Made by a program: the position numbers and the translations under genes
Assembly: GCF_000062885.1 (NCBI RefSeq)
Contig: NC_009142.1
Span: 1,849,584-1,913,583, forward strand
Length of the DNA: 64,000 nt
Reading direction: 5' to 3'
DNA from: Saccharopolyspora erythraea NRRL 2338
GTDB lineage: Bacteria; Actinomycetota; Actinomycetes; Mycobacteriales; Pseudonocardiaceae
The notes under the pieces: model-generated
Told to the model about the DNA's origin: nothing
What the model saw: the letters and a program-made list of their open reading frames with translations, nothing else
Databases searched by the model: none
In this document: positions 47,160-56,900 of the stretch, one piece after another
Layout: each line of letters starts with the position of its first letter
How positions within the stretch are numbered: position 1 is the stretch's first letter

Positions 47160-48464
47160 CTACCGCCCGCCGCCGCTGAAGATGCCGATGCCGTTGGCGA
47201 CGGGGCGTTCGCGGCCGTCGGAGGGGTTGTTGCGCACGGTGACGTGCTGGGCGCCTGCTTCGCGGGCGACGAGGGTGGTGGAGCCGCCGCCGTCGAGGTT
47301 CACGGCGTCGTCGGCGCCGGAGCGCTTGAGGAGGTCGGCGAGTTCGCTGACGGTGAGTCCGGCGCTGACCTGGGAGCGGCCGTCCATGGCGACCAGGTAG
47401 ACGCGTTTGCCGTCCGCGCTGGCCCCGGCGGAGGTCCGCGGCGCGAGGGCCTGGTCGTCCAGGCCGGGCAACGCCGTGCCGTCGCGCAGGATCGGGAACC
47501 CGCCCACCACGAACCGGAACTCGGGCACGCCGACCGGAGCGAGCTGGTAGTCGACCGACACCGGGTCGCCGGGCTTGAGGTCGTCGAGCTCGCCGACGCC
47601 GTCTTCGCGGCCGACCAGCACGAAGTCGCCGGCGGCGATGGCTCCCGCGCCCGGTTCGGGGCGGACCTCGGCGACCTTGCCGTCGCGCACGACGATCTCG
47701 ATGGTGGTGTCGCTGCACGGTGCGCCGCGGTCGGTGTCGGTGCCGCAGGTGGCCCTGACGCGCGAGGTCGTCCCCCACGCCTCGGTGAAGACCCCGACTC
47801 CGCCGACCGGGATCGCGTATTGGTTGAGCCCGTCGACGCCGAGGACGCCGTGGCCGGTTTCGATCTTGCCTTCGAGCCGGACGCTCGCCACCCGCGCCGT
47901 CCGGTCGCTGCCCAGGCCGAAGACGTCTTCGGTCGAGGTGCCCTCCGGCAGTCCGGGACCGAACCGCTGCCCGTCGGGCACCGCGCCCTTGCGCGCCTCG
48001 CCCGCGGCGATCTCGGCGCCCACGGCGGAGCCGGTCGGCTCGACGCCTTCGTGTTCGTCGGTGTTGTTGAAGAAGTCCCCGTTGACCCCGGCCACCGCAC
48101 CCTGGCCGTCGGCGAGCGCGGAGATCGCGGTCGGTTCGGTCACGGTTTTGCGGTGCAGCAGGCCGAGATCGACCAGCGGGTTGGCGAGGTCGGCTTCCAG
48201 GACGTAACCCTGGGTCGACCCGTGGCCCGTCTCCCACGTGAACGAGCGGAAGGTCACCCCGGGCGCGACCTGCTCCTCGCCGGAGAACAGGACGTCGGAG
48301 GCCAGCGGCTCCGGGGCCGCCGCGGCCGTGCTGCTCTGGACGAGAGCGAGACCGCACACCACGGCCAGTCCCGCGGCCAGCCGTCGCCGTGCCGGGCCGG
48401 AGACCTTGCGACGTCCTGTCGGGCCGTCGGCCGTGCGCCGTCTTGCGGTGGAGTTCGGGGTCAC
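47160..48464 (-). CDS. secreted phosphodiester glycosidase (NAGPA/DUF2233) family protein
   Basis: A 434-residue exported protein with an Arg-rich N-region, signal peptide (about 27-50, ending in TAAAAPEP) and a NAGPA domain in the C-terminal half. Family blocks: AGVNGDFFNN (about 130), the VVGGFPILRDG strand, RVYLVAMDGRS and the final NLDGGGSTTLV and NPSDGRERPVANGIGI. In animals this fold uncovers mannose-6-phosphate; bacterial members act on phosphodiester-linked sugars such as those in cell-wall polymers. GTG 48464 has AAAGGTG eight bases upstream and sets a normal signal peptide. Confidence 0.88.
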   Translation of the reverse strand: MTPNSTARRRTADGPTGRRKVSGPARRRLAAGLAVVCGLALVQSSTAAAAPEPLASDVLFSGEEQVAPGVTFRSFTWETGHGSTQGYVLEADLANPLVDLGLLHRKTVTEPTAISALADGQGAVAGVNGDFFNNTDEHEGVEPTGSAVGAEIAAGEARKGAVPDGQRFGPGLPEGTSTEDVFGLGSDRTARVASVRLEGKIETGHGVLGVDGLNQYAIPVGGVGVFTEAWGTTSRVRATCGTDTDRGAPCSDTTIEIVVRDGKVAEVRPEPGAGAIAAGDFVLVGREDGVGELDDLKPGDPVSVDYQLAPVGVPEFRFVVGGFPILRDGTALPGLDDQALAPRTSAGASADGKRVYLVAMDGRSQVSAGLTVSELADLLKRSGADDAVNLDGGGSTTLVAREAGAQHVTVRNNPSDGRERPVANGIGIFSGGGR

Positions 48465-48598
48465 CGTGCAGCACCTTTCGGCCGGGGACGGGCGTTCCGG
48501 GAGCAGATCATTCCCCGGTGAATGCGCGGTGGTGAACAGTTGACGAAATTGTGGCCAGTTTTGTTCAGTCTCGACGAATCCGCGGAAACGCCTGGGGC

Positions 48599-48805
48599 CG
48601 CCCACCGGCGAGCCGCTGGAGAACCCTCCCGGAGCACGCACGGAGGTCGCTCATTCGGCGAACCCACTGGAACGCCGGAAGGGCGCCCATTTGACGAGCC
48701 CACTGGAGGACGCCAGAAGGACGCCCATTCGACGAGCCCGCTGGAGTGCTCCCGGGGGCCGCGACGGGCCCGCCGGAGAGCGCCCGGACGGGCGCCCATC
48801 CAGCG
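48599..48805. repeat. 36-38-bp degenerate tandem repeat
   Basis: Units with CGCCCATT-GACGAGCCC-CTGGA-GACGCC-GAAGG occur at about 48648, 48684 and 48722, with diverged copies near 48599 and 48793. Spacing of 36 and 38 bp breaks the reading frame, so it is noncoding. It sits between the MFS gene end and the upstream side of the glycosidase gene. Confidence 0.75.
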
Positions 48806-48818
48806 GGCCCGCGCCGCG

Positions 48819-50069
48819 TCACACGGCGGCCAACTGCGCGTTCCAGCGCCGCGACCGGTGCAGCCGCCACAGCAGACCGCCGCACACCAACCCGAGCGCG
48901 CAGAGAGCGCTCCACGGCAGCCAGGGCAGTCCGGCGCCCCGCGCCACGTCGAGGGCGCTGCCGGTCAGCAGGTTGCCGAGCATGATCCCCACCCCGCACA
49001 CCGTGTTGTACAGGCCGTAGTAGCTGGCCACGAGGCGTTCGCCGGACAAGCGGACGATGGTGTCCATCTCGAACGGGAAAACCACGAGCGTGCCCAGCGA
49101 CAGCATCGCCGCCGACAGCACCAGCGGGCCGAAAGTGGCCACAGTGGACTGACCCGGCTGCGCCGCACCGGCCAGCAGCGGCAGGAACGACAACCCCATC
49201 AGCGCCAGTCCGCCCGCCAGGCACGTGCCGGGGCTGAACTTCTCCTGGCACCACGCGGTGATCCGCACCTGCCCCGCGATCGCCAGCACGCCCGACACGG
49301 CGAACAGCACCGCCACCGCCGCGGTCGCGGTCCGCTCGTCACCGGCCAGCCGCCGCGCCTCGAGCGGCAGCGCGAGGTAGATCTGGTAGTTCAGCACGTA
49401 GCTGCCGGTCATCACCAGCGAGAACAGCACGAACGGGCCGTTGCCGAGCATCGTCCGCCATTCCGCCAGCACCGATGTCCGCCCCCGCGCGGGTGCGCCG
49501 GTGCGTTGCGGCAGCGAGCGGATCTGCAACACGGTCAGCACAAGGAAGATCCCGGCCGCCGCAAGGCAAGTGATCTCGAACGCGACTCCGGTCAGCGCCA
49601 GCCCGGCGAGCGGCCCGAGCAGGATGCCGGTCTGGTAGAAGACGTTGAACAGCGCGAACGCCTCGACCCGGCGGTCACCGGCCTCGGCCGACAGGTACGC
49701 GCGGACGGCGGGGTTGAACAGCGCCCCGGCGAACCCGGTCGCCGCCGAGGCGACCAGCAGCGCTGGCAGGCTGTCGACCAGGCCGATCAGCGCGAATCCG
49801 CCGGTGCGCAGGGCACATCCGGCCACGATCAGCGGTTTGTAGCCGAAGCGGTCCGCCAGCGTGCCGCCGATCAGGAACATGCCCTGCTGGGCGAAGTTGC
49901 GGACGCCCAGCACCAGGCCGACCACCCACACCGCCAAGCCCAGGTCCCCGGCCAGGTAAGCGGCGAGGTAGGGGATGAGCATGTAGAACCCGAGGTTGAT
50001 GGTGAGCTGGTTGAGCATCAGCATCCGCACGGGCGCCGGGAAGGACCGGAAGCGGGTCAGCAGCCGCAT
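48819..50069 (-). CDS. MFS exporter coupled to a PLP enzyme gene
   Basis: A 416-residue, 12-span major facilitator. The loop 2-3 signature is GGTLADRFGYKPLIV, and FAGALFNPAVRAYLS in span 5 resembles the drug-efflux antiporter motif C region. GGGAGG lies five bases before ATG 50069, and the ATG overlaps the PLP gene stop by one base (TGATG). Coupling suggests it exports the product of that enzyme. The arrangement recalls siderophore precursor synthase plus MFS exporter pairs, but the cargo is unknown. Confidence 0.87.
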   Translation of the reverse strand: MRLLTRFRSFPAPVRMLMLNQLTINLGFYMLIPYLAAYLAGDLGLAVWVVGLVLGVRNFAQQGMFLIGGTLADRFGYKPLIVAGCALRTGGFALIGLVDSLPALLVASAATGFAGALFNPAVRAYLSAEAGDRRVEAFALFNVFYQTGILLGPLAGLALTGVAFEITCLAAAGIFLVLTVLQIRSLPQRTGAPARGRTSVLAEWRTMLGNGPFVLFSLVMTGSYVLNYQIYLALPLEARRLAGDERTATAAVAVLFAVSGVLAIAGQVRITAWCQEKFSPGTCLAGGLALMGLSFLPLLAGAAQPGQSTVATFGPLVLSAAMLSLGTLVVFPFEMDTIVRLSGERLVASYYGLYNTVCGVGIMLGNLLTGSALDVARGAGLPWLPWSALCALGLVCGGLLWRLHRSRRWNAQLAAV

Positions 50070-51196
50070 CAGGACCTCCCGAACCGAATCGGGTCCAGCA
50101 CGGTCCGGCATCGCGTCCAGCGCTCGACCTTGACGCTGAACGGATCGGCGATCCGCTCAGGTTCGACCGGTGCGGTGTCCAGGAGCAGGCCGTGCTCACG
50201 GCAGTAGCCGTCGTTGTAGACGGTGTCGAAGTAGCGCTCCGGTCCGTCCGGGAAGACCGCGGCGATGCGGGCCTCCGACGGCTCGGTCCGCGCCAGCCAG
50301 CCCGCCACCAGCGCCACCGCCCCGACGCTCCAGCCGCCGCTGGTGCAGTGCGCTGCCGCCAGCCGCCGCGCCGCCCACACCGCCTCGGCCGCGCCGACCC
50401 AGTGCACCTCGTCGAACGCCTGGTGGTCGACGTTGCTCGGATGGATGCTGGAGCCGAGCCCGCGCATCAGCCGCTTGCGGGCGGGCTGGCCGAAGATCGT
50501 CGACCCGGTGGTGTCGACCCCGACCAGCTTCAGGTGCGGGAAGTACTCCCGCAGCGTCCTGGACACCCCGGCGGAATGCCCGCCGGTGCCGACCGAGCAG
50601 ACCAGGACGTCGATCCGCCCGAGCTGCGCGACGAGTTCCAGCGCCAGTGAGCGGTATCCGGCCACGTTGTCGGGGTTGTTGTACTGGTCGGGGCAGAACG
50701 AGCCGTCGTTGGACGCGAGCAGCGCGCGGACCCGCTCGCGGCGCGCCTCCTGCCAGCCGCCGGTCGGATGCGGCTCGGTCACGACGTCGACCGTGGCCCC
50801 GTAGGCGGCGAGCAGGGTGCGCATGATCGGCTCCATGCCCGGGTCCGTGACCAGCGTGACCGGGTGCCCGTAGGTGGCGCCGGCCAGCGCCAGGCCGAGT
50901 CCGAGGGTGCCGCTGGTCGACTCGATGATCGTGCCGCCGGGAGCCAGCTCACCGCGGGCGCGTGCCGCCTCGACCATGTGCAGCGCGGGACGGTCCTTCA
51001 TACCGCCGGGGTTGAAGCCTTCGAGCTTGGCCCAGAAACCGCTGCCGGACCGGTTGAAGGGCTGGTCGATCCACAGCACAGGGGTGCCGCCGACCGCGGC
51101 GGCCGGGCGGCGGCAGGGTGCGGCCGCGGCGGTGAGCTGAGCGGGTGAGAGCCCGGTCTGCGACGGGATCTGGGCGTGCGGGGTCAGTGTTTCCAC
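50069..51196 (-). CDS. PLP-dependent cysteine synthase family enzyme
   Basis: A 375-residue fold-type II PLP enzyme. The Schiff-base lysine is Lys67 in NPGGMKDRP; the substrate loop reads STSGTLGLG where O-acetylserine sulfhydrylase has SSGNTG; the phosphate-binding loop is GTGGHSAG. The C-terminus is longer than in CysK and ends in a charged tail with [14 protein letters not shown]. The altered substrate loop argues for a different nucleophile or amino acid, as in SbnA-type diaminopropionate enzymes, which is only a possibility. GTG 51196 has AAAGGA six bases upstream. Confidence 0.85.
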   Translation of the reverse strand: METLTPHAQIPSQTGLSPAQLTAAAAPCRRPAAAVGGTPVLWIDQPFNRSGSGFWAKLEGFNPGGMKDRPALHMVEAARARGELAPGGTIIESTSGTLGLGLALAGATYGHPVTLVTDPGMEPIMRTLLAAYGATVDVVTEPHPTGGWQEARRERVRALLASNDGSFCPDQYNNPDNVAGYRSLALELVAQLGRIDVLVCSVGTGGHSAGVSRTLREYFPHLKLVGVDTTGSTIFGQPARKRLMRGLGSSIHPSNVDHQAFDEVHWVGAAEAVWAARRLAAAHCTSGGWSVGAVALVAGWLARTEPSEARIAAVFPDGPERYFDTVYNDGYCREHGLLLDTAPVEPERIADPFSVKVERWTRCRTVLDPIRFGRS

Positions 51197-51402
51197 GAAT
51201 GTCCTTTCCAGGAGGAGCGCGGCATCCCCGTGCGAGCACGCGGCGCCGGCCATGCGGGCGCGTGGCGGCATGGCCGCGTTGGTCTTGCGCCGCTTTGCGG
51301 GCATGCGGCATCGCCTTGCGCCGCAGGGCAATCCGTGCGTGCAGGCGGTTTCACCGCGCGAGGAACAGGAAGAAGAGGTGAGCCATCGACGGCCCGGTGT
51401 CG

Positions 51403-51424
51403 GCCACCGCTGCTCAGCGGTGGC
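51403..51424 (-). terminator. terminator after the His-rich gene
   Basis: Palindrome GCCACCGCTG - CT - CAGCGGTGGC, 16 bases downstream of the minus-strand stop at 51440. It separates the His-rich gene from the PLP gene, so they are probably different transcripts. Confidence 0.6.
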
Positions 51425-51439
51425 GGGAGCGCGCGCTCA

Positions 51440-51835
51440 TCAGACTCGTGTGATGCAGACCCGGGTCAGCAGTGCCCGGCCGGACCGCGATTGCGAGACC
51501 GGGACCGGGGATTCCCGTGTGCAGCCGGCGTCGTGGACTCGCAGATCATCGGCGGCGACGGCCTCGACGGCGGGTGACCAGACCGGTGCGGGAAGTTCGG
51601 CGTGTTGCAGGTCGCGTGAGCTTGCGAAGCAAATCTCACCGTGCGCGGTGTGCACGTGCGGGTCGTGCTCGTGCTGCGGGGCGCAGTGCGTCGAGACGTT
51701 CTGCGCCGGTGCCGCCACCGCTTCGTGCGGTTCGCCGAAGGTGACGTGCGCGGCGAGGAAAGAACCCAGGAAGGACAGGACCACGAACAGCCGGATGGCC
51801 GATCGGTTCCTCGCGGTGCTTCCAGTGGCGCGCAC
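51440..51835 (-). CDS. small exported histidine-rich protein
   Basis: A 131-residue protein I do not recognise by name. An uncleaved or cleaved N-terminal membrane segment (about 15-34, IRLFVVLSFLGSFLAAHV) leads to an extracytoplasmic part with a His/Cys cluster, HCAPQHEHDPHVHTAHGEIC (about 48-67), then a low-complexity tail with one further Cys pair. The cluster could bind zinc, copper or nickel. GTG 51835 gives the shortest form that keeps the membrane segment. It lies between the PLP/MFS pair and the monooxygenase gene on the same strand. Confidence 0.6.
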   Translation of the reverse strand: MRATGSTARNRSAIRLFVVLSFLGSFLAAHVTFGEPHEAVAAPAQNVSTHCAPQHEHDPHVHTAHGEICFASSRDLQHAELPAPVWSPAVEAVAADDLRVHDAGCTRESPVPVSQSRSGRALLTRVCITRV

Positions 51836-52003
51836 GATGACGAGTCTATCCACGTGCTGTGGCGGGCTGCCACTTCGGCCCGGCAACCGGTAGCCGCACG
51901 AACAGGTGTGCGCGAATGGTTGCCTGACAAGGAAATCGCTATGGGCCCTCCCTGAGCGCCGGATCACAGCACTGTGGAGAGTGCCGGTCCACTGTGGTCG
52001 CCG

Positions 52004-53182
52004 CTAGCGGGCGCCGAGCTGCCGGACGACGTTCGTCGGCTTGCCCGCGAGCGCGCCGGAGAGGTAGCGGTCGAAGACCGGCAGGCCCGCCAGGCGGAGG
52101 GCGGTGCGTCGCACGGCGAGCTGGGTCCGCGTGTCCGGGACGAACCAGCGGGCACTGCTGCGCGCGACGCGTTGCTTCTCCGCCACGACCGGACGCCACA
52201 GCCGCTCGTACTCGCCGAGCGCGGCGTCGATGGTGCCTGCCCGGGCGAGTTGTTCGGCCAGCACGTAGGCCCCGGCGATCGCCAGCGAAGCGCCCTGGCC
52301 GGCGAGCAGCGACACCGCCTGGCAGGCGTCGCCGAGCAGCACCACCCGACCCTTGGTCCATTGTGGAGATTCGATCTGCGCCACTTGGTCGTAGTACACC
52401 TGGTCGGACGGTGGGCACGCCGCGAGAGCCCGGGGCGCGACCCAGCCGAGCGAACCGTAGACATCGCGTAGGGCGGCACGCGCGTCGTCCGGCAGCGCCG
52501 GATCGGCTGCCCGGTGCACGGCGAACACCGCGACCCGCCCGTCGCGCAGGCCGTAGCAGGCCAGTTGCCTCCCGAGCGTGTCGGTGAGGCAGAACCGGCC
52601 GTTCACCTCGGCGTGCACGCGCGGATCGTCGAAGAGGAACGCGGCCGTGTGGAAGCCGAGGTAGCGCAGGAACCGTTCCTCCGCCCCGAAAACCGCGGCG
52701 CGCACCGACGAGTGGATCCCGTCGGCCCCGACGAGCAGATCGGCGTCGAGCACGCTCCCGTCGGGCAGGGTGACCCGCACCCGGTCGGAGTCGTTGTCGA
52801 TGTGCTCCGGCGCGGTAGCGAAGCGCAGGTCCACCTGGTCGGGGAGCTGTTCCCGCAGGGCTCGCTCGAGATCGGGGCGCATGATGCTCAACAGCCGTCC
52901 GCCGACCGCCTTGGTCAGCTTGGAGGTGCTTAGACCGGCACGCCGACGGCCGGTCTCGTCGACGTAGCTCACTTCCTCGACGCGGTAACCGAGTTCGCGC
53001 AGCCGCGGCAGCAGGCCCATCGCCTCCGCGGCGTCGTAGCCGGGGCCGAAGAAGTCGATCATGTAGCCGGTCTCGCGCGGGCCGGGCGCCTTCTCGAGCA
53101 CGACAACGTCCCAGCCGTGGGCGTGCAGCCGGTTCGCCAGCGCCAGTCCGGCGATCCCAGCACCGCAGATCACGGCTTTCAC
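52004..53182 (-). CDS. FAD-dependent monooxygenase (TetX/Rox-like)
   Basis: A 392-residue class A flavoprotein hydroxylase: Rossmann GAGIAGLALANRLHAHGWDVVVLEK (about 7-31), the DG motif VGADGIHSSVR, and GDACQAVSLLAGQGASLA, which binds the FAD ribityl chain. It uses NADPH and oxygen to hydroxylate an aromatic or antibiotic-like substrate. GTG 53182 has GAGGAGG eight bases upstream and overlaps the TetR stop (GTGA). Control by the coupled TetR repressor suggests induction by its substrate. Confidence 0.88.
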   Translation of the reverse strand: MKAVICGAGIAGLALANRLHAHGWDVVVLEKAPGPRETGYMIDFFGPGYDAAEAMGLLPRLRELGYRVEEVSYVDETGRRRAGLSTSKLTKAVGGRLLSIMRPDLERALREQLPDQVDLRFATAPEHIDNDSDRVRVTLPDGSVLDADLLVGADGIHSSVRAAVFGAEERFLRYLGFHTAAFLFDDPRVHAEVNGRFCLTDTLGRQLACYGLRDGRVAVFAVHRAADPALPDDARAALRDVYGSLGWVAPRALAACPPSDQVYYDQVAQIESPQWTKGRVVLLGDACQAVSLLAGQGASLAIAGAYVLAEQLARAGTIDAALGEYERLWRPVVAEKQRVARSSARWFVPDTRTQLAVRRTALRLAGLPVFDRYLSGALAGKPTNVVRQLGAR

Positions 53183-53769
53183 GGCTGTCCCTCCTCGGGC
53201 GGGTGGGCGGAGCGGAACATCCGGCGCAGGACGGGGCGGGCCGTAGCCGCGGTCAGGTCGCCGCTGAGCGCCTGGTGCAGCACGACGCCGTCTACGGCGG
53301 CGGCCAGCACCATCGCGGTCTCCCGTGGGGTCGCCTCGCCGCGGGCGCGCAGCCAGTCGGTGAGGTCGCGCCGGAAGTCGTCGACGACCTCGGCCACCGC
53401 GCGCTTGAGCTCCGGGTCCCGGGTCGCGGCGAGGTAGGCCTCGCTCACCAGCAGCGAGGCCGGATCGTCGGACGCGTAGCGCTCCAGCGTCCCGAGGATC
53501 GCGTCGAGCAGGTCGTCCGGTGTCGTGGCGGCGTCGAACAGCGGCCCCATGCCCGCGACCGCTTCGCGCAGCACACCGACCGCCGCCTCGGTGAGCAGTG
53601 CCTGCAGCGAGGCGAAGTGGTAGTGCACCAGCCCGGGAGCCACTCCGGCGCGCTCGGCGACGACCCGGGTGTGCACGCCGGTCCAGCCCTTCTCGGCGAT
53701 CAGCTCGACGGCCGCGCCGGTCAGTCGCCGCCGCACTTCCCGCCCGCGTTCCGCCGCGGTGTTCACCAT
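53179..53769 (-). CDS. TetR-family repressor
   Basis: A 196-residue regulator with an N-terminal HTH (about 12-55: LTGAAVELIAEKGWTGVHTRVVAERAGVAPGLVHYHF) and an all-helical C-terminal ligand domain. ATG 53769 has GGAG eight bases upstream. It is first in a two-gene unit with the FAD monooxygenase. A near-perfect 16-bp palindrome 31 bp upstream is a likely operator. Confidence 0.9.
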   Translation of the reverse strand: MVNTAAERGREVRRRLTGAAVELIAEKGWTGVHTRVVAERAGVAPGLVHYHFASLQALLTEAAVGVLREAVAGMGPLFDAATTPDDLLDAILGTLERYASDDPASLLVSEAYLAATRDPELKRAVAEVVDDFRRDLTDWLRARGEATPRETAMVLAAAVDGVVLHQALSGDLTAATARPVLRRMFRSAHPPEEGQP

Positions 53770-53800
53770 GGCCTGTCTCCAGTCGTCTTGGTCGATCGTA

Positions 53801-53816
53801 TTGGGCGAGCGTCCAA
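53801..53816. promoter_or_regulatory. TTGGGCGAGCGTCCAA operator candidate for TetR
   Basis: A 16-bp dyad with 7-bp arms and one mismatch (TTGGGCG / CGTCCAA), in the style of TetR-family operators of the TTGGACG-N2-CGTCCAA type. It lies 31 bp upstream of the repressor start. Confidence 0.55.
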
Positions 53817-53944
53817 GGCTGCAAGTGTGCAGGTAGAGGCGGGAATCGCTGACCGAAGGTCCCGGGCCCTGCTCAGGAATTCGCGCGCCTCAACCCGCCA
53901 TGCCCGCGAACGCGCCAAGCCCAGCGACTACGCGCGGGCCGCGT

Positions 53945-56900
53945 TCACGCGCGCAGCCGGAGTCCCTTGGGGGTGGCGCGGAAACCGGCCTCGGTGAGGA
54001 TCTCCGCCATCCGGGACCCGAGCGCGCCTTCCCCGTCGGCGCGCTGCACCGCGAGCTGGTCGAGCCAGCCCTCCCGGACGGCCCGCGCCAGCCCGGCCGC
54101 CGCCAGCCGCAGCACGTCCTCGTCCTCGGTGAACGACAGCAGGGACTTGCCGCCGCGCTCGACGTAGAGCGCCGCCGAACCCGCGACGAGCACGACCAGC
54201 GCGCCCGCCTTGCGCCCAGGCCGGTGCCGGGTGTCGGAGACGGCCGCGGGCCATTCCAGCGCCGCCCCGTACGGCTGGGCCGGGTCGGCCGCGGCGAGCA
54301 CCACCGCCTGCGGGTCTTCGTCCGGGCGTTCGGTGCGCGAGGACGCGCGCAGCCGGTCGATCGCGCCCGGCACCGCGAACTGCGCCGCGCCGAGCCCCTC
54401 GACGACGTAGCCGCGGCGGCACCGCCCCGACTCCTCCATGGCCCGCAGCACCTTGTACACCGCCGAGAACCCGCCGGTAACGCGTTCGGTGTCCAGCGCG
54501 CCCCTGGTGAGCACGCCGTGCCGTTCGAGGAACGCCTCGGCGCGCGCATGCGCCCGCCGGGTCGGTTCGCTCGACGGCGGCGGCGCCAGCGACCACCGGC
54601 CCGACACGGCGGGCGGCCCGGTGCGGCTGGGCATCGCCGGGCGGCCGGCGCGCAGCCGCGCGTACCGGCCTCGCGGTGCGCTGCGGCGCGGCTTGTGCGT
54701 GGCGCCGCGCCCCGACACCAGCGCGCGCAACGGCGCGAGCGTGTCGTTGGTCGCGGAGCCCCCCCACACCAGATCCCACAGCGCGGCGGTCACCGCTTGG
54801 TCGTCCGGTGCCGCTTCCCCCTGCTCCAGCAGGATCGCGCCGGCGCGGTCGGCCAGTTGGCGGTAGAACTGCGCGCCGCCTTCCAGCGTGGACACGATCG
54901 CCCGGTGCAGCGGCGAGTCCGGCCGCTCCTCCGGCACGTCGGGCAGCAGCAGGTCCGCGACGTCGGCGGGTGCCAGCGCGATCCAGCCGTCGCCTCCCGC
55001 CAGCGACCCCGAACCGACCCACACCACCTCGCCGGTCGAGGTCAGCTCGTCGAGCAGCGCGGGCGAGTAGCCGGGCAGGCGCGCGGGCAGCACCAGCGAC
55101 TCCAGCGCGCTGGCGGGCACCGGTGCGCCCGCGAGCTGCTCGACGACCGAGAACACGTCGTCGACGGTGGGCGCGGTCCGCAGCCGCGCGCCGATCCCGT
55201 GCCACGAAGGCAGGAACCGTCCCAGAGCCGCGGGTTCGACCGGCTCGACCTCCGCGCGCAGCCGGGCCAGCGACGCCCGCCGCATCCGGCGCAGCACCTC
55301 GGCGTCGCAGTACTCCAGCGACCGCCCGCCACCGGCCTCCAGCGGACGCAGCTCACCGCGGATGAGCCTGCCGCTTCCGGTGAGCCGGTCCAGCACGCCG
55401 TGCATCACCGCGACGCCCAGGCCGAAGCGGTGCGCGGCGGCGTCGGCGGTGAACGGTCCGCGCGACCTGGCGTAGCGGATGACCAGGTCGGCCAGCGGAT
55501 CGGCGACGGGTTCGGTGAACGCCTCGGGCACCCCGACCGGCAGCGCGACCCCCAGCGCGTCGCGGACCTTGCCCGCGTCCTCGATGGGGATCCAGCGCTC
55601 CTCGCCCGCGATGCGCACCCGCAGGACCCGGCGCTGGGCGTGCAGGTCCTCCAACCACTCCGGCCGGACACCGCGCTCGGCGGCCTCCGCGGTCGACAGG
55701 TCGCCGAGGAAGCTGAGCAGGTCGATCGCGCCCTCGGAGTCGCGGGCGTGGCGCTCGGGGGCCAGCCGCTGCAGCTGCGACTCGACCTCGGCCACCACCT
55801 CGGGGTCGAGCAGCTCCCGCAGCGCCTCCGAGCCCAGCAGCTCGGCCAGCAGCGTCGAGTCCAGGCTCAGCGCGGCCGAGCGGCGTTCGGCCAGCGGGGC
55901 GTCGGTCTCGTACAGGAACATCCCGATGTAGCCGAACAGCAGGCTGCGCGCGAACGGCGACGGCGTCGGCGTCTCGACCTCCACGACGCGCACCTTGCGC
56001 GCGGCGACCTGCGACATCAGCTCGGTCAGCCCCGGCACGTCGTAGACGTCCTGGAGGCATTCGCGCATCGCCTCCAGCACGATCGGGAACTGCTCGTACT
56101 GCGCGGCCACCGACAGCAGCTGCGCCGCCCGCTGCCGCTGCTGCCACAGCGGCGAGCGGCGCCGCGGGTCGCGGCGCGGCAGCAGCAGCGCGCGAGCCGC
56201 GCACTCCCGGAAGCGCGCCGCGAACAGCGCCGAGCCGCCCACCTCGTCGGTGACGACCTGCTGCACCTCGTCCGGTGCGAGCAGCACGTCCTCGGCGGCG
56301 GGCAGGATCTCGGTCCCGGCGTCGTCGAGCGCGTCGGCCAGCCGCACCACGATGCCGTCGTCGGAGGAGGCGACCTGCGGGTCGATCCCGCGGCGCTCGC
56401 GGAGCCGGGCCCCGATCGCCAGCGCCCACGGTCCGTTGACCTTGGCGCCGAACGGGGAGTGCACGACCATCCGCCAGTCGCCGAGCTCGTCGCGGAACCG
56501 CTCCACGAGGATGGTCCGGTCGTCGGGCACGTGGCGGGTGGCCCGCCGCTGCTCGTCCAGGTAGCTCAGCAGGTTGTCCCCGGCCCACTGGTCCAGCCCC
56601 GCCTCGCTGATGCGGCTCCGCGCGGCCTCCGGGCCGGCCGCGGTCAGCTCCCGGACGAACGCTCCCAGCGCCCGGCCCAGCTCCAGCGGACGGCCCGGCG
56701 AGTCGCCCTTCCAGAACGGCATCCTGGCGGGCTCGCCCGGCGCGGGTGTGACCACGACGCGGTCGTGGGTGATGTCCTCGACCCGCCACGACGACGTGCC
56801 GAGCAGGAACGTGTCGCCGACGCGCGACTCGTAGACCATCTCCTCGTCGAGCTCGCCGACCCGCACCCCGCCCTTGCCCGCGGCGTCGTCGCCGGGGGTG

